Source: AAA164-E04 sp014239995 (GTDB lineage Bacteria > Verrucomicrobiota > Verrucomicrobiia > Limisphaerales > AAA164-E04). From it: 64,000 nucleotides of DNA. The notes beneath the pieces were generated by a model that saw nothing but the letters and a program-made list of their open reading frames with translations, had not been told where the DNA came from and made no database searches. Numbering within the stretch: the stretch's first letter is position 1; every line of letters starts with the position of its first letter. Below, piece after piece: positions 26,687 to 34,919 of the stretch. Location: positions 124,001-188,000 of the forward strand of contig JAQWLM010000002.1 in NCBI GenBank assembly GCA_029247315.1, read 5' to 3'. The position numbers and the translations under genes were made by a program.

Positions 26687-27685
26687 CTAGAGCCATCTTT
26701 TGCGCTTAAAGTACAAATAGGTACCCGTAGTGGAAAAGAGCATCACCATCATGGCAACGCCGTAACCGTGCGATGATTTTATTTCGGGCATGCTATTAAA
26801 ATTCATCCCATACCACGTTCCAATCATCATCATAGGCGTCGTGATGAGGGTAATCATGGTCAGAAGTTTCACCACTTCTCCTGTCTGGTTGGAGGACATA
26901 TTCAAGTAAAGCTGAAGGGTCGCAGTGAGGGAGTCAGCGTAGGTTTGTGCCAATTCATGAATACGAAAGAGGGCATCGTAAATATCGCGATAATACGGAA
27001 TCAACTTGGGTCGGATCAGCTTGAACTCCCCTCTCGAAAATCTGGACAGGACTTCCCGCTGAGGGCCGATGATCCGGCGCAGGTGCTGTACCTCCTTCTT
27101 GATCTGGGTGATTCTGTTGAGCACCTCGGGAGTGGGGCTGCTTAAAACCTGATCCTCGATCTCACCTATCTCAAAGGACAGCTCTTCCATAGCGGGCTTG
27201 TAGTTATCCACCAAATTGTCAAGCAGGGTATGAGCCACACGATCCGGCGCACGAGCAACCTGTTTCTTCAGGCGCAAACACTGGTCTTCAGTGTATTGAA
27301 TGCTGCGAAGCGGCTTGACATGACAGGTCACGAGAAAATTTTTACCCAAAAAGAAATTAAGTTCACTGGTTGCAAAAACGCCGTCTTCCTTACTGTAATC
27401 CACACCATGGATCACCATGAACAGGTATGGAGCGAAGTGGTCTTCTTCCTTGGGCAAATACTCCTCCACCTTCGGCGCTCCCAAATCTGAAATACAATCC
27501 TCGATGGAAAGCGGATGAAAATGAAAGACACCTTCCAGGACGGTCTTCAACTCTTCTTTGGTGGGTGCTTCCAAATCCACCCAGAGAAACAGGTTCGTAT
27601 TACCCAGCAAGGTAGGCATCAAAAAAGTCTCCATGTCGCGACTATGAAGCTTGCCCTGAGTTGTGAATGCAAATGATCGAATCAT
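26687..27685 (-). CDS. corA: CorA-type magnesium/divalent cation channel
   Basis: 332 residues. An N-terminal cytoplasmic alpha/beta domain and a long stalk helix lead to two C-terminal membrane helices. The signature GMN follows the first helix (TWYGMNFNSMPE), which is the selectivity loop of CorA pentamers, and a short basic tail ends the protein (YFKRKRWL). It imports Mg2+ and sometimes Co2+ or Ni2+. The start is ATG 27685, with AGGGAC just upstream. It lies 18 bases upstream of the histidine kinase and may share its transcript; I see no functional link. Confidence 0.93.
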   Translation of the reverse strand: MIRSFAFTTQGKLHSRDMETFLMPTLLGNTNLFLWVDLEAPTKEELKTVLEGVFHFHPLSIEDCISDLGAPKVEEYLPKEEDHFAPYLFMVIHGVDYSKEDGVFATSELNFFLGKNFLVTCHVKPLRSIQYTEDQCLRLKKQVARAPDRVAHTLLDNLVDNYKPAMEELSFEIGEIEDQVLSSPTPEVLNRITQIKKEVQHLRRIIGPQREVLSRFSRGEFKLIRPKLIPYYRDIYDALFRIHELAQTYADSLTATLQLYLNMSSNQTGEVVKLLTMITLITTPMMMIGTWYGMNFNSMPEIKSSHGYGVAMMVMLFSTTGTYLYFKRKRWL

Positions 27686-27806
27686 GTCCCTGCCGTGTCT
27701 GGTACGAGTCCGGTCAGTTTGAACTTACCAGCCCGGAAATGGCAAGCCAGGATCGCACTCCAGGCTGCCAAAAATGGCGAACTTGATTTTAATCTGAACT
27801 GAGTGA

Positions 27807-27832
27807 TTGACAATGTTTTGAAGTTCTATACT
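27807..27832 (+). promoter_or_regulatory. Possible rpsT promoter elements
   Basis: TTGACA (27807-27812) and TATACT (27827-27832) are good -35 and -10 sequences upstream of rpsT, but the 14-base spacer is short for sigma-70. One box may belong to a different pairing. Confidence 0.3.
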
Positions 27833-27875
27833 TTTTCCTGCTCTGGTGGAGCGCACGTCATAAGAAGTAACAGGT

Positions 27876-28133
27876 ATGCCAAATACAAAATCAGCAATCA
27901 AGAGAGCACGCAGCACGGGTCGCAAAGAAAAAGTCAATCGAGCGGTCAAGTCGCGCATCGGGACACTGGAACGCAAGTTTAAAGACCTGGTGAAAAAAGG
28001 AGATGGGGAAGCCACTGACAGCGCGTTGAAGGATATCACCTCTGCCTATGACAAGGCTGCAAAAAAGGGGGTTCTTCATCGGAACAAGGCTAGCAATAAG
28101 AAATCCCGTCTCACTAAGATGGCCAGAGGCTGA
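27876..28133 (+). CDS. rpsT: Ribosomal protein S20
   Basis: 85 residues, the usual length. The start PNTKSAIKRARSTGRKEKVNRAVKSRI and the end GVLHRNKASNKKSRLTKMA are diagnostic of bS20, a three-helix protein that binds 16S rRNA in the bottom of the small subunit. It is very basic. It stands alone, divergent from corA, as rpsT often does. Confidence 0.97.
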   Translation: MPNTKSAIKRARSTGRKEKVNRAVKSRIGTLERKFKDLVKKGDGEATDSALKDITSAYDKAAKKGVLHRNKASNKKSRLTKMARG

Positions 28134-28219
28134 TCCACGCCAAGGGCAACGTACTTTCAAAAGTATCAGCCCATCATCTAGATAGCCATCCGGTTTGACC
28201 GCAAGCCACCCTGGGCAGC

Positions 28220-28687
28220 CTAGCCTTTATACACGATTAGAAGTCCGTAATCCGACAAAAGCTGCTTAGTGCTTAGGTCAACGAAGGAGTAGTTAATCGT
28301 ATTGATGCTGATGATGTTGGCCTCTCCAATCTCGTTAAGCAACTCGGTAACACGCTCATCGAAGGCATCATAGGCAACTTCCTTGCAATCCGTATGGCGC
28401 ACCGTTTTGATGCGCACCTTCTTGTCACCGTCTTTCTGAGCCTCCAAAGGGGGAAGTGCCTTGGTGATAAGACTCTTGCCAGGCTCGTCGTAAGTTGGCA
28501 CGACAAAGTGCTTTTCAACCTTGCTGGCCGCGGATGAGTCTCCACCGCGAACCTTGACGTTAGCTGCATCTGCCTCAGGCACAGTCAATAATGTCTCGCA
28601 GGAAGGACACTGTATCTCGGACCCAACCCCCTGCGCATCCACAACGAGTTCCTGGTGGCATTCAGGGCAACTAAACACGATATCCAT
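28220..28687 (-). CDS. Zinc-ribbon protein of unknown function
   Basis: 155 residues from ATG 28687. The N-terminus is a four-cysteine zinc ribbon, CPECHQEL and CPSCETLL, 21 residues apart. A low-complexity linker follows, then a C-terminal alpha/beta region of about 90 residues (EVAYDAFDERVTELLNEIGEANIISINTINYSF, ending LSDYGLLIVYKG). Ribbon-plus-domain proteins of this kind are common in Verrucomicrobia and poorly studied. The ribbon may bind nucleic acid or a protein partner. It is convergent with rpsT and divergent from kdsA. Confidence 0.75.
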   Translation of the reverse strand: MDIVFSCPECHQELVVDAQGVGSEIQCPSCETLLTVPEADAANVKVRGGDSSAASKVEKHFVVPTYDEPGKSLITKALPPLEAQKDGDKKVRIKTVRHTDCKEVAYDAFDERVTELLNEIGEANIISINTINYSFVDLSTKQLLSDYGLLIVYKG

Positions 28688-28810
28688 AATATCTTTCAAA
28701 GGGTTAGCAACGAAAACCACATTACAGGGAAACGTGATCCATTGCCAGAGGATTTTATCTGCCCGTTTTGACTGGCAACCGAGTCCTTTTCAAGCTTAGT
28801 TATGCCTTGA

Positions 28811-29629
28811 ATGAATTTGACCCCTTCAATGCTGTTCCGCCAATTGAAGCAAACGAACCATTTCTTCCTGATTGCAGGGCCATGCGTGATTGAGAGAGCC
28901 GACTTGTGTCTGGAAATAGCCCGATATATGCGCAAGGTCTGCCATCGATTACAGATTCCTTACATTTTCAAGGCAAGTTTTGACAAAGCCAATCGATCCT
29001 CTGGCCACTCATACCGAGGCCCGGGGTTCGACCACGGGATTGAGATCCTTGCCAAGATCCGAAAAGACCTTCAGATACCCATCCTCAGCGATGTGCATAA
29101 CGAAAACCAGGCCATCGTGGCAGGCAAAGTTCTGGATGTCATTCAAATCCCCGCCTTCCTCTGCCGTCAAACAGACCTGCTTCGGGCAGCAGCCTCGACC
29201 AAACGGATAGTGAATGTCAAAAAGGGGCAGTTTCTAGCCCCAGGTGACATGAAGAATATCGTTGAGAAGATGCATGCTTTTGGTAATCGAAAACTACTGC
29301 TCACCGAGCGAGGTTCCTGTTTTGGTTACCATAATTTAGTCACAGACATGCGCTCCATTCCTATCATGCGATCCTTGGGCTGCCCGGTGATTTTCGATGC
29401 CACTCATTCCGTACAACTACCCGGGGGGCAAGGCGACCATTCTGGCGGTCAAGGTGAATTTGCTCCCATTTTGGCATGTGCCGCCATGGCCGCAGGTGCA
29501 GAGGGATTGTTTGTGGAGACCCACCCCAACCCCAGCACTTCCCCGAGCGACGGCCCTAACATGATTCCTTTAAATCAAATGAATGCGTTACTGAAGAGGC
29601 TTTCAAAGCTGAAAACCGCCCTGAAATAA
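28811..29629 (+). CDS. kdsA: KDO-8-phosphate synthase, metal-dependent type
   Basis: 272 residues. The motifs LIAGPCVIE, FKASFDKANRSS, CRQTDLL, NVKKGQFLAPGDM and FDATHSVQLPGG identify 3-deoxy-D-manno-octulosonate-8-phosphate synthase, which joins phosphoenolpyruvate and arabinose-5-phosphate. The Cys in GPCVIE, instead of the Asn of the E. coli enzyme, marks the metal-requiring class. It makes the Kdo sugar of LPS, so this is a diderm with LPS. ATG 28811; it begins a run of genes with the OstA-like protein, lptB, hprK and ptsH. Confidence 0.97.
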   Translation: MNLTPSMLFRQLKQTNHFFLIAGPCVIERADLCLEIARYMRKVCHRLQIPYIFKASFDKANRSSGHSYRGPGFDHGIEILAKIRKDLQIPILSDVHNENQAIVAGKVLDVIQIPAFLCRQTDLLRAAASTKRIVNVKKGQFLAPGDMKNIVEKMHAFGNRKLLLTERGSCFGYHNLVTDMRSIPIMRSLGCPVIFDATHSVQLPGGQGDHSGGQGEFAPILACAAMAAGAEGLFVETHPNPSTSPSDGPNMIPLNQMNALLKRLSKLKTALK

Positions 29630-29654
29630 AACAGGCCAAAGCTGACATGACATC

Positions 29655-31571
29655 ATGCATGATCATAAATGTAAGAAGTTGCTTCTGAATAGGAATCACG
29701 CCTTGTTGCTTGGATGGCTCATGAAGTGCATTGCAAGCGACCCGCCGCTGCATGCCGCCGAAATCCTGCCGGGAGAGATGCGCGGCGGCTGGGAGGCAAC
29801 CGTCACTGAAAACAACCGTGTTACGACTGTTTTCAGGGGCAAAGAAGCTAATGGAAACCAGATTCATGGTTTAACCATTCAATTTAACGACAAGAACACG
29901 GACCCTAAACCCGCCTTTTTTGTCGAATCACCAGAATGCGAAATGGAACCGGGCACCTACAACGCCTCCTCAAACGGCTCCATCAAGCTTATGACGGCCG
30001 ACATGGGCTTTGTGATCGAGGGCGTCGGATGGATGTGGGACCAGCGCCAATCTCTTTTACTCATCAGCAACAAGGTTTCCACGGTAATACGTCGCGACTT
30101 AATCAATCCTCAACAGCCTGGGGAAACACGACAGGGCCAACCAGATAATGCGACTGTTCGCATCCATGCCGACTTTTTTTCGTTTCACCGCACCACATCC
30201 AAAGCGGTGTATCGTCACAATGTCACCGCTTCAGATCCGGGACATATCCAACTGGCCTCCGGCAGGCTGCAAATTGACCTCAAGGAGGGAACAGGCGGAC
30301 TGCGGGAAGTACTTGCCGATCACGCGGTGGAGCTAAAAATGCTTGATGCGCAGATCCCTGTCGAGGCCAAGGGCGGCAGGGCCATATACAAACTCGAGGA
30401 TACATCAGAGGGCGTAGTCGAACTTCTGGATGCACCCACATGGTCTGCCCCAGGTTACAAGGGGGGCGGAGATCGGATTGAAGTTTCCGAATTAAAGCTT
30501 CAGCAGCAGTTCAAAGTAATTGGGAATACCTGGGCAAGCCTGGATCCTGGGCGCGTCCGCCAGGAAGAGGTAAAAAACATCTCACCAAAGCTAGCGTCCA
30601 TCGAGATCACTTCGGAAAAATATAGTTTTGACGGCTCTGAAGTTCGGTTTGAAGGCCAAGTGGAAGCCGGGCAGAAGGATTTATGGAAACTTCAATGCGC
30701 AGAACTCACGGCAGGCATCGATGCAAGGTCCAGAAGAGTGATGGGTATTGACGCAAAAGGACAAGTGAGGTTCTCCCAAATCAAGAATGGAAAGCGCCTT
30801 GACTCCACCGCGGACCATGTCCTTTACCATCCCACGTCCCTCGGAAAGGAGTCTATTGTGCTTTCTGGTAACGCCCAAGTGGCGGGTCATGAATACATGG
30901 CCAGCGGACGAAACATCGAGATGACCAACAACGGGCAAAAACAGGGCATGCGAGTAACGGGTAACGCCGTGATGGATTTGGCGTTGGCCATGGCCTCGCG
31001 CCTGGGCATACCACATCCTGCTCCAAGTATGCAGACGACCCATGAGGGAGAGAGCCCTCAACGTTTGCGCATTACGTCCAATGCGTATTTTTTCGAGGAT
31101 GACAAAATCATCTTCAAAGACAGGGTCAGGGTTCAATTTGAAGATGCTGACCTTACCTGCAAATTTTTGCAGGTAATCCTTTCACAGGACCGAAAGTGGA
31201 TTCGATCCATGATTGCGCAGGATAAGGTCCTCATGAAAAGCATCCAGGGGCAACTGACCTGTGATCGCATTGAAGGATTTTTCACACAAGAAAATCCGCA
31301 GATGAAGCGCATGGATGCCATTGGCAATGTGCGCTTGTCGCATGGAATGGGAAAAGCACGTAGCGAACGAGCTTCTTTTTTTCCACAAAAAGAGATGGTT
31401 GAACTTTCCGGCACACCTCAAATCATCGCAACCCTGCCCGTCCCTGGTTCTCCCACGCAGCGGCATATCCTTGCGGAGGGCGGCCAGCTGTTCTGGAATC
31501 TGGCACGAGAGCGCCTGAACGGCAGAGGTAACTACCGTATAAGCACCGTCGACAATCCCGACTTGTGGTAA
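29655..31571 (+). CDS. Large LptA/OstA-like LPS transport protein
   Basis: 638 residues with an N-terminal signal (HALLLGWLMKCIASDPPLHA). The mature protein is almost entirely beta-rich with repeated OstA-type units (IEITSEKYSFDGSEVRFEGQVE, LRITSNAYFFEDDKIIFKDRV, VLYHPTSLGKESIVLSGNAQV). It sits between kdsA and lptB, where proteobacteria carry lptC and lptA, but is three to four times larger than either. It may combine LptC-like and LptA-like roles as the bridge across the periplasm; this is inference from fold and position. No separate lptC, lptA or kdsC is present here. Confidence 0.8.
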   Translation: MHDHKCKKLLLNRNHALLLGWLMKCIASDPPLHAAEILPGEMRGGWEATVTENNRVTTVFRGKEANGNQIHGLTIQFNDKNTDPKPAFFVESPECEMEPGTYNASSNGSIKLMTADMGFVIEGVGWMWDQRQSLLLISNKVSTVIRRDLINPQQPGETRQGQPDNATVRIHADFFSFHRTTSKAVYRHNVTASDPGHIQLASGRLQIDLKEGTGGLREVLADHAVELKMLDAQIPVEAKGGRAIYKLEDTSEGVVELLDAPTWSAPGYKGGGDRIEVSELKLQQQFKVIGNTWASLDPGRVRQEEVKNISPKLASIEITSEKYSFDGSEVRFEGQVEAGQKDLWKLQCAELTAGIDARSRRVMGIDAKGQVRFSQIKNGKRLDSTADHVLYHPTSLGKESIVLSGNAQVAGHEYMASGRNIEMTNNGQKQGMRVTGNAVMDLALAMASRLGIPHPAPSMQTTHEGESPQRLRITSNAYFFEDDKIIFKDRVRVQFEDADLTCKFLQVILSQDRKWIRSMIAQDKVLMKSIQGQLTCDRIEGFFTQENPQMKRMDAIGNVRLSHGMGKARSERASFFPQKEMVELSGTPQIIATLPVPGSPTQRHILAEGGQLFWNLARERLNGRGNYRISTVDNPDLW

Positions 31572-31605
31572 TTGACGGCTCGGGCATTATGGGCGAATCA
31601 CAACC

Positions 31606-32373
31606 ATGGAAGGATTAGACACGAAAGCAAATGCTGGCAATCCGCAAGGGGACGTGCTCCTTCGCACCTCAGACCTGGTCAAGGCCTACAAGGGGCGACG
31701 CGTCGTCAACGGCGTTTCAGTTTGTGTCGAACCTGGTGAGATCGTGGGGCTGCTGGGTCCGAATGGCGCGGGCAAAACCACCTCATTCAACATGGTCGTA
31801 GGGTTGGTTCGGCCAGATGGGGGAGAGGTTTTTTTTCGCCAAACCCCGGTGACCGGTCTAGCCATGCACCAGAGAGCACGCCTGGGAATGGGCTATCTTA
31901 CACAGGAACCTTCTATTTTCAGAAAGCTCACCGTTGCTCAAAACATCCTTGCAATCTTGGAGACGTGCAAACTGAAAAAGAAGGAACGCACTTCAAGACT
32001 CCTCGCGCTGCTGGACGAGCTGGATCTTGCCAGACTGGCCGACAACAAAGCCTTCACGTTAAGTGGAGGGGAAAAACGTAGATTGGAAATCACGCGCGCC
32101 CTTGTCACCCAACCCAAGCTTCTCCTGCTTGACGAACCGTTTAGTGGTATCGATCCAATTGCCGTCTACGAAGTCCAGAAGATTGTTCGACGCCTCAGAG
32201 ACCGGGGATTAGGCATTCTGATTACCGACCATAATGTCAGGGAAACCCTCAAGCTGGTTAATCGAGCATATATCATTCATCAGGGCAAAGTCCTGTGCCA
32301 TGGGTCTGCAGAATTCCTTGCGGAGGATACCCAGGCAAGGGAAATTTACCTTGGCCCCGACTTTAATCTGTGA
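31606..32373 (+). CDS. lptB: LPS export ABC transporter ATPase LptB
   Basis: 255 residues. Walker A GPNGAGKTT, signature LSGGEKRRLEI, Walker B LLLLDEPFSGIDP and H-loop TDHNVRETL are all intact, and the DEPFSGIDPIAV stretch is typical of LptB. The ATPase powers LPS extraction by LptFG. ATG 31606; 35 bases after the OstA-like gene and 3 bases before hprK. No lptF or lptG lies in this window. Confidence 0.95.
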   Translation: MEGLDTKANAGNPQGDVLLRTSDLVKAYKGRRVVNGVSVCVEPGEIVGLLGPNGAGKTTSFNMVVGLVRPDGGEVFFRQTPVTGLAMHQRARLGMGYLTQEPSIFRKLTVAQNILAILETCKLKKKERTSRLLALLDELDLARLADNKAFTLSGGEKRRLEITRALVTQPKLLLLDEPFSGIDPIAVYEVQKIVRRLRDRGLGILITDHNVRETLKLVNRAYIIHQGKVLCHGSAEFLAEDTQAREIYLGPDFNL

Positions 32374-32376
32374 CCC

Positions 32377-33357
32377 ATGAAAAAAAAAGCCATCCATAAA
32401 AGCGCAGAATCCGTGGTGACTGTGGAGGAGTTTTTAGAAGAACACCGCGAAGAGTTACAGCTCCAGCCTCTAGGCAAACTTTGTGGCACCCATCGGCGGA
32501 TTCGAGAACCCACCGTCAATCGTCCGGGGCTTGCTCTGGCGGGCTACAGAAAATTTTTTGCCAGCAAGCGGGTCCAGGTCTTCGGCAGTGTTGAAACCAC
32601 ATACCTTAGGTATCTATCTCCCCAGGAAAGGGCGGACAGGTATCGCTGGATTTTTGCCTCACGCATCCCCTGCGTCGTCTTCTCGCGTAACCTCAACCCT
32701 GACAAGGCCCTGCTGGAAGCGGCAGAAGGTGCCAAGGTAGCTATCTTCAAAACCCCCCTGATTACCATGCGCTTCATCAATCTGGCGACGCTGGCACTGG
32801 AGATGAGGTTTGCTCCAAAATGCAACGAAATTGGAGGCATGGTTGATATACTTGGCGTTGGAGTCATCATCAGAGGGGAAAGTGGCATCGGTAAAAGTGA
32901 GTCCGTGCTGGCACTATTGGAGAAGGGATATAGCCTGGTGGCTGATGACATCACCAAAGTCACCCGTATTGACCATCATTATATTGAGGGCACAAGCGAT
33001 AAGATTACACGCAATCTGATGGAAATACGCGGGATCGGTATCATCGATGTAGCAGCTATTTTCGGTATTCGCAGTGTTCGCACTGAGAAACAAGTAAACC
33101 TGGTTGTCACCCTGGTTCACTGGGATAAGCTAGAGTCCATTGATCGGCTCGGCATCGAGGACAAACATGTTGAAATCCTGGGGGTCAAGATCCCCCATAT
33201 CACCATCCCAGTAAGCCCGGGAAGAGACTTGGCAAGGTTAATCGAGGTGGCGGCCTTCCAGACCAAGCTCAAGATGTCGGGCATTAATACTGCCAAGGCC
33301 TTGAGCGAACGTCTGCTGAAGAAAATGACCCACCACCGCCCCATCAGGAACCGCTGA
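32377..33357 (+). CDS. hprK: HPr kinase/phosphorylase
   Basis: 326 residues, full length with an N-terminal regulatory domain (1-130). The C-terminal kinase has the P-loop GESGIGKS (167-174), LVADD (188-192), the signature RGIGIIDVAAIFG, and the C-terminal IPVSPGRDLARLIEVAAF. It phosphorylates or dephosphorylates Ser46 of HPr. By eye, the His that normally precedes the Gly of the strand before the P-loop (H-G-V-L-V-D) is Ile152 here (I-G-G-M-V-D). It lies three bases after lptB and is followed by ptsH. Confidence 0.93.
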   Translation: MKKKAIHKSAESVVTVEEFLEEHREELQLQPLGKLCGTHRRIREPTVNRPGLALAGYRKFFASKRVQVFGSVETTYLRYLSPQERADRYRWIFASRIPCVVFSRNLNPDKALLEAAEGAKVAIFKTPLITMRFINLATLALEMRFAPKCNEIGGMVDILGVGVIIRGESGIGKSESVLALLEKGYSLVADDITKVTRIDHHYIEGTSDKITRNLMEIRGIGIIDVAAIFGIRSVRTEKQVNLVVTLVHWDKLESIDRLGIEDKHVEILGVKIPHITIPVSPGRDLARLIEVAAFQTKLKMSGINTAKALSERLLKKMTHHRPIRNR

Positions 33358-33456
33358 TATCCCAAGAGCGAGAAATCGCTCGCATCATGGAATTTTCACT
33401 TTATGGTTCGGGATTAATCAAAGCGTTCAAAGGAGACAAGAAAGGAGACACGAATC

Positions 33457-33747
33457 ATGCCGCAATCGAGCACAGTTGAGACAATGACGAAGGAATTGGT
33501 TGTTGCAAACAAGATGGGAATTCATGCCAGGCCCGCGGCTATGTTTGTCAAGGTGGCAAGCCGGTTTGATGCGGAAATCTTTGTCGAAAAGGATGGAGAA
33601 AAGGTCAATGGAAAAAGTATCATGGGCCTCATGATGCTGGCGGCGGGTCCGGGTAGCACGCTTTCAATCGGGGCCTGTGGAAAGGACGCCAAACAAGCGC
33701 TCGACGAACTGGAAGCATTGTTGGCAAGCAAATTTGGGGAACAGTAA
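33457..33747 (+). CDS. ptsH: HPr phosphocarrier protein
   Basis: 96 residues. The active His23 is in NKMGIHARPAA (His15 in standard numbering) and the regulatory serine is Ser54 in NGKSIMGLMML (Ser46), so both the phosphoenolpyruvate-dependent and HprK-dependent sites are present. ATG 33457 is preceded by a strong AAAGGAG nine bases upstream; an internal ATG at 33484 would give the more usual short N-terminus. No EI or sugar EII gene is nearby, so a regulatory PTS is likely. Confidence 0.95.
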   Translation: MPQSSTVETMTKELVVANKMGIHARPAAMFVKVASRFDAEIFVEKDGEKVNGKSIMGLMMLAAGPGSTLSIGACGKDAKQALDELEALLASKFGEQ

Positions 33748-33765
33748 TCTTTCCATTAGGCAAGC

Positions 33766-34545
33766 CTAGAGCGGCTCTGCTATGCGAGCGATGGATTGAG
33801 CTTTACCGGTGAGGTTATCCACCTCCACTGTGACACCGTGGAGCACAATGTCCTTCTGAGCCACCCCAAACCTCTGAGGCTGAGATGTCAGAAAACGTCG
33901 AATAACAGGCTCGATTTCCCTGCCCAGAACACTCTGCTGCGGCCCCGTGAACCCAACATCACTGAGAAAAGCGGTCCCTCCTGGAAAAATCTGTTCATCT
34001 GCGGTGGGAACGTGGGTGTGAGTCCCAACCAACAAACTGACTCGACCATCCAAGAAACGTCCCATGGCGATCTTTTCAGAACTTGCCTCAGCATGGAAAT
34101 CGACCACCACAATTGAAGTCTGTTCCCTGATCTGATCCAGAACCCGGTCGACTGCTATAAAGGGGTTTTCGAGCTGAGCCATGAAAGTCCTGCCCTGCAG
34201 GTTTAAAACGGCAACCTTTGAAGAGGATTGCCGCCCCCATATCAACCATCCATTGCCAGGGGTACCTTCAGGGTAATTTAGGGGGCGAAGAAAGAAGGGC
34301 TCATTCTTCAAAAGCCCGATCACCTCCCGTTGATCCCAAAGGTGATCTCCTGTTGTGATGACATCAACCCCAGCCTCGTATAGTTCACGGGCCGTCGAAG
34401 GTGTGATGCCGGCACCACCGGCCGAATTTTCGCCATTGGCGATCACCATGTCCAATCGATGACGTTCCACCAAACGGGGCAAACACTCGCGCACAGCGCG
34501 ACGTCCGGGCCTTCCCACAACATCACCGATAAAAAGAATCTTCAT
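33766..34545 (-). CDS. YmdB-type metallophosphoesterase (TIGR00282)
   Basis: 259 residues from ATG 34545, which begins the standard MKILFIGDVVGRPGR. The metal-binding residues are in GDVVGR, ANGENSAGG, TTGDHLWD, VDFHAE and GTHTHVPTAD. Members hydrolyse cyclic nucleotides or RNA in other bacteria (2',3'-cAMP in B. subtilis YmdB). The open frame continues upstream to 34797 but that part has no family similarity. It is convergent with ptsH, 18 bases apart. Role here is unknown. Confidence 0.9.
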   Translation of the reverse strand: MKILFIGDVVGRPGRRAVRECLPRLVERHRLDMVIANGENSAGGAGITPSTARELYEAGVDVITTGDHLWDQREVIGLLKNEPFFLRPLNYPEGTPGNGWLIWGRQSSSKVAVLNLQGRTFMAQLENPFIAVDRVLDQIREQTSIVVVDFHAEASSEKIAMGRFLDGRVSLLVGTHTHVPTADEQIFPGGTAFLSDVGFTGPQQSVLGREIEPVIRRFLTSQPQRFGVAQKDIVLHGVTVEVDNLTGKAQSIARIAEPL

Positions 34546-34919
34546 GACCGCAAGCATAAGGTCCAGATTTGACATTAAGCAAGATTCACCACTGAAGTGA
34601 TGGGCCAACTGAAGATGGAAGATGGGGTTCGTTGAATATAATAAGGTTTTCTTATGATATTTCTTGTAACCCAGTCCATCGAATGACAAAAGTATGGGAC
34701 GATCCTTAGAGAATAAAGTTTGGCAATGCAGGGATCCTGCAATGAGATCTTCCATCAGCCAGAGAGCATCGAAAAGGAGAATCACCTCCTGAAGCAATGG
34801 ATCAGTGATGTCAGGAAACAGGGAGTGGCGACGTTTTTGAGGTGAGTCAAATGGTCATCAAATTCATTCAGATTACCAATTAACTTTGCTAGCAATTTGG
34901 TAAAGATAAAGACTGAAGC
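34546..34919. other. Divergent intergenic region between YmdB-type gene and lysR
   Basis: 374 bases with no RNA gene or family match. The minus frame of the YmdB-type gene stays open through most of it, but the translation looks non-coding. The last 50 bases hold the nested dyad described separately, which probably marks the lysR promoter. Confidence 0.4.
34873..34903. promoter_or_regulatory. Nested dyad upstream of the LysR gene, likely operator
   Basis: An outer repeat TTACCAA/TTGGTAA (34873-34879 and 34897-34903) encloses the perfect palindrome TTGCTAGCAA (34886-34895). It ends 16 bases before the start codon. LysR regulators bind interrupted dyads and often repress their own gene, so this is a good candidate for autoregulation. 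Confidence 0.5.

Noticed and set aside
28134..28219. Terminator after rpsT (TACTTT/AAAGTA)
   Set aside because: Only six weak AT-rich pairs with a two-base loop and no T-run.
34546..34797. Upstream extension of the YmdB-type gene
   Set aside because: The family always begins at MKILFIGD; the extension is low-similarity sequence in the promoter region.
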